Assembly (NCBI GenBank): GCA_013140935.1
Contig: JABFSD010000421.1
Span: 1-6,616 of the forward strand
Origin: Acidobacteriota bacterium
Lineage (GTDB): Bacteria; Acidobacteriota; Blastocatellia; RBC074
DNA: 6,616 nt
Direction: 5' to 3'
Every line of letters begins with the position of its first letter. The stretch's first letter is position 1. A program made the position numbers and the translations under genes. Of the stretch, positions 1 through 5,768 are shown piece after piece. The notes beneath the pieces were generated by a model. It was given only the letters and a program-made list of their open reading frames with translations. It ran no database searches and was not told the origin of the DNA.

Positions 1-207
1 GGCGCAGCCTGGCTGGCGGCTCCGGCGCGCGTCAAAGCGTTAAGCGTCGTCGGCTTGCTCTCGGCGGGGCTGGCTACGGCGGCTTGTTTGATTCCGCCGC
101 CTGCCGTGCAAGACGTCGTGCGGTTTGAACTCAACCTGCTCGGTTCCGTCGTGGCTATGCTGGCGGTCGGGTTGGCGCTGTATGTGGCAGCCGGGTTCAA
201 CCGCTAA
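1..207 (+). CDS. C-terminal fragment of an unidentified integral membrane protein
   Basis: Reading frame 1 is open from the left edge to a TAA at 205-207 and gives 68 residues; the start lies outside the window. Two hydrophobic stretches are visible, at fragment residues about 13-31 and about 44-64. They are separated by a short proline-rich turn (IPPP) and a segment with a few charged residues (QDVVRFE). The protein ends just after the second stretch with GFNR. This pattern fits the last two transmembrane helices of an inner-membrane protein. The Ala/Gly/Leu/Val-rich composition is typical of such helices but not diagnostic of a family, and I do not recognise it. No overlap or close coupling links it to the amidase 212 bp downstream. 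Confidence is good that the frame is coding, but nothing can be said about function. Confidence 0.6.
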   Translation, partial: GAAWLAAPARVKALSVVGLLSAGLATAACLIPPPAVQDVVRFELNLLGSVVAMLAVGLALYVAAGFNR

Positions 208-307
208 CTGCGTGGGCGCACTTTTGTCCAATACCAGTGAATGAGTTTTGAAAACCAAGGCAAAAGAAAGAATATGGAACAGACGAAATTTTTCTCAACC
301 CTTCAGT

Positions 308-358
308 TCTTTTCCGTTTGTTCCGTTATTCCTGTTTGCTCCGTATTCACTTTCTGTT
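308..358. repeat. Degenerate pyrimidine-rich short tandem repeat
   Basis: The stretch carries loose repeats of TTCCGT / TCCTGT / TCCGTA / TTCTGT at roughly 9-11 bp spacing and is strongly T/C-rich on the plus strand. It lies in the 212-bp gap (208-419) between the membrane-protein fragment and the amidase. It differs in composition from the coding sequence on both sides, which argues that the open frame running through it from a TTG at 318 is not translated. The function is unknown; it may be a decayed intergenic repeat. Confidence 0.4.
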
Positions 359-419
359 TGGCCTTACAAGCATTTCATTCACTGGTATTGGACTAAAGTC
401 CGCGCTACTTTGTCCTTAT

Positions 420-1865
420 ATGAACAATCTTTCAGGACTCGCTGCTGAATACGATCAATACGACGCGCTGGCACTGGCGCAACTCATCACCGCGCGCCAG
501 TTCACGCCGCTGGAATTGCTCAACGCAGTGCGCGCCAAAGTCGAAGCGCTCAATCCAAAAATCCATGCGTTCTCGCATCAGTGCTTCGATCTGGCCGAAA
601 CGCAAATCAAACAAGGTATGGGCAGGAGCATGTTCGCGGGCGTGCCGTTCGCGCTCAAAGACCTCGGACAACAACTCGCGGGCACGACGACCACGTCAGG
701 GGCGCGAATGTTCAAGGACGCGCGCTATGATTTCGATAGCACGCTGGTCGAGCGTTACAAGCAGGCGGGCTTGGTGATTTTCGGCAAGACGACTACGCCT
801 GAGTTGGGCATCACGACGACGACGGAATCGGTGTTGTACGGCAAGACGCGCAATCCGTGGAATCTCGAACGCATCGCGGGCGGTTCGTCGGGCGGAGCGG
901 CAGCCGCAGTCGCCGCACGCATCCTGCCCGCCGCGCACGCCAGTGACGGAGGCGGTTCGATACGCATTCCTGCTTCGATCTGCGGCTTGTTCGGATTGAA
1001 GCCTACGCGCGGTCGTGTGCCGTTGGGGCCTACACAATTTGAATCGTGGGGCGGCTGTTCGATTCATCACGTCGTGAGCCTCACCGTCAGAGACAGCGCC
1101 GCATTGTTGGATATTTCAGCGGGCGCTGAGTTCGGTTCGCCTTACGTCGCGCCGTTGCCCGCGCGGCCTTATTTGAACGAAACCAGTTTGCCGCCCGGCA
1201 AGTTGCGCATCGCGCTCGTCGTCGAACCTTATGGCGGAACTCCGCTTGACCCCGAATGCCGCAAGGCCGTGATGAATGCCACCAAACTTTGCGAATCGCT
1301 CGGCCATCACGTCACCGAAACCCAACTGCCGCTCAACGGCAAAGAAATCAGTGACCGTTTTTTGACGATGTTTCGGGCTTCGGTCGCGCGCGTATTGGAA
1401 GACGCCGCCAATGCACGCGGCTCTGTTTTAACCGATCAAGACGTAGAGCCCGTGACCTGGATGGTCTATCAAGCCGGACTCAAAATCACGGCGCGCGATT
1501 ATCAGCGTTCGATCAACGCCTTTCATCAATTCGGATTTCAGATGGCGAAGTTTCACGAAAGCTACGATGTGATTCTCAGCCCTACGCTCGCCCAGCCGCC
1601 ACTAGGCATGGACATTCTCAATCTCTCGCCCGCCAACCCTGCCAATTACGCCAAAGACGTAGGCGAGTTCAGCCCTTATACGGCGCTTTACAACATGACG
1701 GGACAGCCTTCGATGTCGGTGCCGCTGCATTGGACGCCCGACAACCTGCCCGTCGGCGTAATGTTCACCGCGCGTTATGCCGACGAAGCGACGCTGTTTC
1801 GTTTGGCCGCGCAACTCGAAAAAGCCCAACCCTGGGCACAACGAAAACCAGCCATGCTAAACTGA
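420..1865 (+). CDS. Amidase-signature family hydrolase
   Basis: This 481-residue protein belongs to the amidase signature superfamily, Ser-cisSer-Lys hydrolases that cleave amide bonds and are usually cytoplasmic. The triad is intact: Lys80 in FALKDLG, cis-Ser156 in [13 protein letters not shown] and nucleophile Ser180 in [11 protein letters not shown]. The 24-residue spacing between the two serines equals that in fatty-acid amide hydrolase and malonamidase E2. The family continuation [17 protein letters not shown] follows at about 188-204. The C-terminal part has the usual [12 protein letters not shown] and [17 protein letters not shown] blocks. The [12 protein letters not shown] form resembles general amidases and 6-aminohexanoate cyclic-dimer hydrolase (NylA)-like enzymes more than GatA, and no gatB or gatC is adjacent; the substrate cannot be read from sequence. 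I chose ATG420 as the first in-frame ATG. The frame stays open back to a TTG at 318, but those 34 residues cross repeat-like DNA. No clear Shine-Dalgarno precedes ATG420. Confidence 0.93.
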   Translation: MNNLSGLAAEYDQYDALALAQLITARQFTPLELLNAVRAKVEALNPKIHAFSHQCFDLAETQIKQGMGRSMFAGVPFALKDLGQQLAGTTTTSGARMFKDARYDFDSTLVERYKQAGLVIFGKTTTPELGITTTTESVLYGKTRNPWNLERIAGGSSGGAAAAVAARILPAAHASDGGGSIRIPASICGLFGLKPTRGRVPLGPTQFESWGGCSIHHVVSLTVRDSAALLDISAGAEFGSPYVAPLPARPYLNETSLPPGKLRIALVVEPYGGTPLDPECRKAVMNATKLCESLGHHVTETQLPLNGKEISDRFLTMFRASVARVLEDAANARGSVLTDQDVEPVTWMVYQAGLKITARDYQRSINAFHQFGFQMAKFHESYDVILSPTLAQPPLGMDILNLSPANPANYAKDVGEFSPYTALYNMTGQPSMSVPLHWTPDNLPVGVMFTARYADEATLFRLAAQLEKAQPWAQRKPAMLN

Positions 1866-1878
1866 CCCCAAAGAATTC

Positions 1879-1942
1879 CGCCCACGAAGTCGCACGAAGA
1901 AGTCACGAAGGTTTTCATCGCTTCGTGTTTCCTTCGTGGGCG
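1879..1942. repeat. CACGAAG/CTTCGTG inverted-repeat element between amidase and psd
   Basis: A perfect 11-bp inverted repeat (CGCCCACGAAG at 1879-1889, CTTCGTGGGCG at 1932-1942) encloses further copies of the same core. CACGAAG occurs at 1883-1889, 1893-1899 and 1904-1910, and its complement CTTCGTG at 1921-1927 and 1932-1938. A nested 7-bp inner stem (1904-1910 with 1921-1927) would close a 10-nt loop. The 10-11 bp spacing of the copies is regular. There is no T-run after the outer stem, so it is not a standard intrinsic terminator. It looks like a small dispersed intergenic repeat, REP- or MITE-like in form, but copy number cannot be judged from one window. Confidence 0.7.
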
Positions 1943-1963
1943 AGATGCTTTTCAGGGTTTTGT

Positions 1964-2857
1964 ATGACAGAGATACCGCTTTATAACCGCCACACCAAAC
2001 AGCTCGAATCAGAAGCCGTCTATGAACAGCGCGTGATGGAATTCCTTTACTGTACGCGCCTCGGTTTCTGGCTGACCGAAGCCGTTCTCAAGCATCGCTG
2101 GGTAACGGATGCCACTGCGCGCCGTATGCACAGCCCTGCTTCGCGCGCGAAGATCAAACCCTTCATCGAGCAGTTCAACATCAACACTAACGAAATCGCT
2201 CGCCCCGTAGAGTCGTTTACCTGCTTCAACGACTTTTTCATTCGCCAACTCAACCCTACGGCGCGTCCGATTAATCGTGAACCGTCGCATCTGATTTCGC
2301 CCGCCGACTCGCGCTTGATCGCTTATCCCATCGAACGCGGAACCGTGATTCCGGTCAAAGGTCGTGCGTTCACCGTGACAGATTTATTGCGTGATGAAAC
2401 GTTGGCTGAAAAATATGTGAATGGCTTATGTCTCGTCTTTCGCCTTGCGCCGGTTGATTACCATCGGTTCGGTTACGTTGATGATGGCGAACAAAGCGCA
2501 GTGCGCGTCATCAACGGTTTCTATCGCAGCGTCAATCCGCTGGCGTTGTGGAAGAACCTGAACATCTTCCCTGAAAACCAACGCGAGTTTTGCGTATTGC
2601 ATACGCGCAATTTCGGCGATGTGCTACACGTTGACGTGGGCGCTACCAGCGTAGGCCGCGTCATCCAACATCAACGCGATGGCGGCGCGATGCGGCGCGG
2701 CGATGAAAAAGGCTATTTCGAGTTCGGCGGTTCGACTTCGATTTTGTTGTTTCAAGCAGGGCGAGTGCAGATGGATGAAGACATCGCGATGTATTCAAAG
2801 CAAGGCATCGAAACCATCGTACGGTATGGCGAGCGCATTGGTCAGCGCATCGGCTGA
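1964..2857 (+). CDS. psd: Phosphatidylserine decarboxylase proenzyme, type II-like
   Basis: A 297-residue, apparently full-length proenzyme that decarboxylates phosphatidylserine to phosphatidylethanolamine at the inner membrane, the last step of PE synthesis. The pyruvoyl enzyme forms by self-cleavage at FGGST, between Gly256 and Ser257, giving a beta chain of about 256 residues and an alpha chain of about 41. The expected self-cleavage residues are visible: Asp115 in SPADSR and His167 in PVDYHRF. The FNDFFIRQL segment (88-96), the GGST rather than LGST site and the length near 300 match the type II group (chlamydial and eukaryotic-like) better than short bacterial PsdA or the E. coli LGST form. 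The start is ATG1964, preceded by only a weak CAGGGT about 7 nt upstream; the frame is open further upstream, but that part overlaps the amidase in another frame. No pssA is adjacent. It converges on recN with 10 bp between stops. Confidence 0.95.
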   Translation: MTEIPLYNRHTKQLESEAVYEQRVMEFLYCTRLGFWLTEAVLKHRWVTDATARRMHSPASRAKIKPFIEQFNINTNEIARPVESFTCFNDFFIRQLNPTARPINREPSHLISPADSRLIAYPIERGTVIPVKGRAFTVTDLLRDETLAEKYVNGLCLVFRLAPVDYHRFGYVDDGEQSAVRVINGFYRSVNPLALWKNLNIFPENQREFCVLHTRNFGDVLHVDVGATSVGRVIQHQRDGGAMRRGDEKGYFEFGGSTSILLFQAGRVQMDEDIAMYSKQGIETIVRYGERIGQRIG

Positions 2858-2867
2858 GGCCAACAAG

Positions 2868-4583
2868 CTATTTCGCTTTCAACATTTCGCGGGCGTGTTT
2901 GCGCGCGGTGACGGTGATGTCTTGTCCGGCGAGCATGCGTGCGAGTTCTTCTACGCGGCCTGTGTCGTTGAGTTTTGCGACGGTCGTGCGCGTGCGTTCG
3001 TTGGCAATTTCTTTATTGACCAAATGATGCGTGTCGGCGTAACGCGCCACCTGAGCCTGATGGGTAATGCAAAGAATTTGATTCACTTTGGCAAGACGTT
3101 GCAATCGCAACCCTACGGCGTCAGCGACGCGCCCGCCGATGCCTGTGTCTATTTCATCGAAAATCAAAGTACGGGGAAATTGCGTAGGCGCGGTGATCGT
3201 TTTCAAGATCAACATCAGCCGCGAAAGCTCACCGCCCGAAGCGACTTCGCTCAACGGACGCTGCTCTTCGCCTTTGTTGGCGGTGAAATAAAACTCCAGC
3301 AACTCTTTGCCATTGCGATGAACCGGCGGCAGGTCAGGCAGTTCGAGCATTTGCCTTAACCAATCGCTCCAATCGTTGGTGGGCGGTGGGCTAAAGCGCA
3401 ACGTGAAACGTGCATTCTCTAAAGCAACTTGTGAGAGTTCGACGGCGGCGGCTTTTTCAAACTCTGCGACTTTGGATTGCCGCAACTGACTGAGTTTTTT
3501 GGCGGCGGATTCATACTGTTTCAGCTTTTGCCGAAACTCGACTTTCAGTTTTTCTGAACGCTCTTCGCTGAATTGCAGGTCTTCGCGTTTGTTGCAGAGC
3601 GTCTCGTAAGTTTCGATGACCGAGTCGAGCGTGCCGCCATACTTGCGCTTGAGGCGATCAAGTTCGATGAGGCGGTCTTCGACGAGACGCAAACGCTCAG
3701 GTGACACATCAATGCCGTCGCCGTAATCCCTCAAGTAAAACGCCAGGTCTGCGAGCGTGTATTTCGCCGTCGCAAGCTGTTCGAGATAAGGTGCGAAGCT
3801 CTTATCCATCTCAGCCAAGTCACCTAAACGGCGTTGCACCGCATTGATTTGCGCGAGAATGGATTCGTTCTCGCCATCGAGCCGCGCGTGCGATTCGCCC
3901 GCCAGCGTGACGAGGTGTTCGGCGTTGGCTAAGAGCTTACGTTCCGTCTCAAGCTCAACGTCTTCATTAACTTTAACGGCTGCTTTTTCGATCTCGCCAA
4001 TCTGATAAAGAATCACGTCGAGCATTTGCAGCCGTTCAGATTCGCTCTGCCGCGAACGCTCGAACACGCGAACAATCGCCAGCAACTCGTCATAAAGTCC
4101 CTCGACCACCGCCCGCTTCTCCGCCGCGCCAATATATCCGTCAAACAATCGCAAGTGGTTATCAGACGCTAGTAAACTCTGTTGGTCGCCTTGCCCGTGA
4201 ATGTCGAGTACGTGGGGTTGAATGGCCTTGAGCAAGCTCGTCGTCACGGTTTGATTGTTGACGAAAGTGCGCCCGCGTCCGGTGGTGACGAGTTCGCGCT
4301 TGATGACGATTTCTTCTTCGTCGAGTTCGACGCCCGCTTCTTCCAGCACGGCGAGCAGCGGCGTATTCCCCGCGATGTCGAATACGCCTTCGATATAAGC
4401 GCGGCTTTCGCCCGTGCGAATCAGGTCTGTCGCTATGCGTTTGCCCAACAAGACACTGAGCGCGTCAATAATGATGGATTTTCCTGAACCGGTTTCTCCG
4501 CTGAGTACGTTAAGGCCGGGAAAGAATTCGAGTTGAAGTTTGTCTACGACAGCGAGGTTAGAGATGTTGAGCAGTTTCAGCAT
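2868..4583 (-). CDS. recN: DNA repair protein RecN (SMC-like ATPase)
   Basis: A 571-residue protein, close to the usual RecN length of about 550-570. RecN is a cytoplasmic SMC-family ATPase recruited to double-strand breaks, acting with RecA in recombinational repair. Domains in order: N-terminal ATPase half beginning MLKLLNISNLAVVDKL, with Walker A GETGSGKS at 29-36; the RecN-typical DIHGQGDQQSLL at 127-138; a charged coiled-coil region at about 155-385, interrupted around 255-300; then the C-terminal half with FTANKGEE (433-440), ABC signature SGGELSR (449-455), Walker B TLIFDEID (472-479) and the switch histidine His508 in CITHQAQVA. All ATPase motifs are intact. The start is the ATG read from 4583, since MLKLLNI is the normal RecN N-terminus; no good Shine-Dalgarno lies at the right distance. 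The gene follows the toxin-antitoxin pair on the same strand after 149 bp, so it may have its own promoter. SOS control is usual for recN, but I see no standard LexA box. Confidence 0.97.
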   Translation of the reverse strand: MLKLLNISNLAVVDKLQLEFFPGLNVLSGETGSGKSIIIDALSVLLGKRIATDLIRTGESRAYIEGVFDIAGNTPLLAVLEEAGVELDEEEIVIKRELVTTGRGRTFVNNQTVTTSLLKAIQPHVLDIHGQGDQQSLLASDNHLRLFDGYIGAAEKRAVVEGLYDELLAIVRVFERSRQSESERLQMLDVILYQIGEIEKAAVKVNEDVELETERKLLANAEHLVTLAGESHARLDGENESILAQINAVQRRLGDLAEMDKSFAPYLEQLATAKYTLADLAFYLRDYGDGIDVSPERLRLVEDRLIELDRLKRKYGGTLDSVIETYETLCNKREDLQFSEERSEKLKVEFRQKLKQYESAAKKLSQLRQSKVAEFEKAAAVELSQVALENARFTLRFSPPPTNDWSDWLRQMLELPDLPPVHRNGKELLEFYFTANKGEEQRPLSEVASGGELSRLMLILKTITAPTQFPRTLIFDEIDTGIGGRVADAVGLRLQRLAKVNQILCITHQAQVARYADTHHLVNKEIANERTRTTVAKLNDTGRVEELARMLAGQDITVTARKHAREMLKAK

Positions 4584-4686
4584 AGTTGGGCAGTTCGCCT
4601 GAGCAGAACGGCTAAAGCTAGATGTTGTTCTTTACCAATCCAGAGTGAGTTGAAGGTCTTTGTTTCTTAGATGAAATCTGCGGCGG

Positions 4687-4716
4687 ATTATGCCCTGCTC
4701 TCAGCGCCAGCCGCAA
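4687..4716 (-). promoter_or_regulatory. Possible recN promoter
   Basis: On the minus strand, TTGCGG (4711-4716) and CATAAT (4687-4692, five of six bases of TATAAT) are separated by 18 bp, in the 149-bp gap before recN. The -35 matches only its first three bases. If used, transcription would start near 4680 and leave a leader of about 100 nt. This is a weak call based on hexamer matching alone. Confidence 0.22.
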
Positions 4717-4732
4717 GACGGACAAAGAAATT

Positions 4733-5215
4733 TTATGAAGGCAGAAGATTGACCTTCACTGTCGGCGCGTTGTTCGCGGCAACGTTGACCGTGCGTTTAT
4801 CAAACGTGAGAAATTCAGCGGGACTGTTCCTGGAGAGGTCTTCGGTTAGGGCCAGATAAAAGGCATCAGCGGAAGTAAGACAACTATAACCGCTGCGAAT
4901 CTCTTCGTTGCGCAGAATGAAACGAATGTCGCCATTTGGCGAAGGCGAGATGGCGGACATGTAATCGTTGAAATCTTCGACCGCTTTCTTGTGTTTAGCC
5001 GTGTCTATCTCGCCGCTTTGCAGCTTGCGGCAAAGAATAAACAGCACTTCGGTCAGAATCGCGCCGGGCGCATAAAAAGCCCAGTTTTTGGTGGTGTAAT
5101 CATCCAGCGCCGCTTTGGCCGTAAGCTCGCCCGGCTCTTTGGCGCAAATGGCTACGAGAATGTTGGCATCAATGACGACGGCTCCGGCGCTAGTCGTCAG
5201 TATCGGTTGGCTCAT
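4733..5215 (-). CDS. PIN-domain protein, putative VapC-like ribonuclease toxin
   Basis: A 160-residue protein with the pattern of a PIN-domain nuclease, the fold of VapC toxins that cut RNA with Mg2+/Mn2+ bound by clustered acidic residues. The expected acids are present: Asp16 in VVIDANILVA, Glu56 in AILTEVLF, Asp117 in LTSADAFYLALTE and Asp139 in FLTFDKR. All four are intact, so an active nuclease is plausible. It is longer than many VapC proteins (about 130 residues). The extra length appears to sit in the middle (about 65-110), including SPSPNGDIRF. The start overlaps the end of the upstream antitoxin-like gene by 26 bp, with a GGGG just before the ATG, which suggests translational coupling. 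The TAA stop lies 149 bp before recN. The RNA target is unknown. A solitary PIN nuclease role is possible, but the paired RHH-like gene makes toxin the best reading. Confidence 0.82.
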   Translation of the reverse strand: MSQPILTTSAGAVVIDANILVAICAKEPGELTAKAALDDYTTKNWAFYAPGAILTEVLFILCRKLQSGEIDTAKHKKAVEDFNDYMSAISPSPNGDIRFILRNEEIRSGYSCLTSADAFYLALTEDLSRNSPAEFLTFDKRTVNVAANNAPTVKVNLLPS

Positions 5216-5510
5216 ATCCCCACATCGCTCCTGCTCTGGCTTCTCGAATCTGTTTGAGAGTTTCTTCCGTCGAACCTGTCACCGGAACATCTTTCATCCG
5301 CTCCGCACTTCGTTGCAACACGGCAAACATTGCTTCATTGCGTGGTTGTGGTGGTGTCGGAAGTTCAACAATTGCCTGTTTCTGAGACTGCCCGTTCAAT
5401 CCCAAAGCTTGGCGCAAATAGTCATTAACCGACAGGCCTCGCGCAGTAGCTTGGGCAATGATGGCATTCACAATCTCTGGTGCGATTCGTTCGTTTAGTG
5501 TTGCGTTCAT
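5190..5510 (-). CDS. Putative antitoxin with ribbon-helix-helix-like N-terminus
   Basis: A 106-residue protein just upstream of the PIN gene and overlapping its start by 26 bp. The N-terminus (MNATLNERIAPEIV, then NAIIAQATARG and LSVNDYLRQALG) has the strand-helix-helix layout of CopG/Arc-type DNA-binding antitoxins. A Pro/Gln-rich linker (about 41-57) follows, then a predicted helical, charged tail with EETLKQIREARAG and a WGYEPTDTDD end. Such a tail commonly wraps and blocks the cognate PIN toxin; that role is inferred. Known RHH antitoxins also repress their own operon. Two starts are possible: ATG at 5510 (used here) and an in-frame ATG at 5522 adding MLES, with a GGAAAAAG tract 8 nt before it. 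The frame stays open to 5597, but that extension does not look protein-like. The specific antitoxin family is not recognised. Confidence 0.72.
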   Translation of the reverse strand: MNATLNERIAPEIVNAIIAQATARGLSVNDYLRQALGLNGQSQKQAIVELPTPPQPRNEAMFAVLQRSAERMKDVPVTGSTEETLKQIREARAGAMWGYEPTDTDD

Positions 5511-5525
5511 GCTTTCTAGCATACA

Positions 5526-5565
5526 ACCAACTTTTTCCGTCCACCAACTGCTTGAGTGTGTGGTT
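5526..5565. promoter_or_regulatory. Possible antitoxin operator repeats
   Basis: ACCAACT occurs at 5526-5532 and again at 5543-5549, exactly 17 bp apart, and TGGTT (complement of the AACCA at 5525-5529) occurs at 5561-5565. They lie immediately upstream of the antitoxin start, where RHH antitoxins usually bind short repeats to repress their own transcription. The repeats are short and could arise by chance. Confidence 0.22.
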
Positions 5566-5677
5566 ACGAAAAAATTAGCATCACTCTTTAATGGCATTCA
5601 TAGGCTTTATCCCAGCCGCCCAGCCAAGCTCCGTTTCTTTGAGTTCACAGCGGTACAACCTATGCGAGTATGCACCA

Positions 5678-5706
5678 TTTACGCACCGTATTTCAGCGAC
5701 TATACT
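5678..5706 (+). promoter_or_regulatory. Candidate sigma-70-type promoter for the cpoB-like gene
   Basis: TTTACG (5678-5683; four of six bases of TTGACA) and TATACT (5701-5706; five of six bases of TATAAT) are separated by exactly 17 bp. Initiation would fall near 5713, giving a leader of about 55 nt before ATG5769. It lies in the 258-bp divergent gap between the antitoxin and the cpoB-like gene, which needs a plus-strand promoter there because no plus-strand gene lies close upstream. Confidence 0.5.
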
Positions 5707-5768
5707 GCCCGCGTTCAAAACCCCTTGTTCGATCCATTGTCACATCTTCTTTCACTGGGATTAAGACT

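Noticed and set aside
209..225. Possible terminator after the membrane-protein fragment (TGCG-TGGG-CGCA then CTTTT)
   Set aside because: The stem is only 4 bp and the T-run only four bases, too weak to call.
318..419. N-terminal extension of the amidase from TTG318
   Set aside because: The extra 34 residues cross repeat-like DNA, do not look like an amidase N-terminus, and ATG420 gives a normal-length family member.
1879..1942. CRISPR-like or intrinsic terminator reading of the inverted repeat
   Set aside because: Core copies are only 7 bp with 3-4 bp spacers and mixed orientation, so not CRISPR; no T-tract follows the stem, so not a standard terminator.
1730..1963. Upstream extension of the psd frame
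   Set aside because: It overlaps the amidase in another frame and runs through the inverted-repeat element; the encoded residues look like shadow translation, while ATG1964 gives the expected length.
2679..3359. 226-residue open frame on the plus strand across the end of psd and recN
   Set aside because: It lies out of frame in psd and antisense to the clearly conserved recN; its composition is that of an antisense shadow.
4671..4859. 62-residue plus-strand open frame before and over the PIN gene
   Set aside because: Antisense to the PIN gene for much of its length, with no recognisable motif or ribosome binding site.
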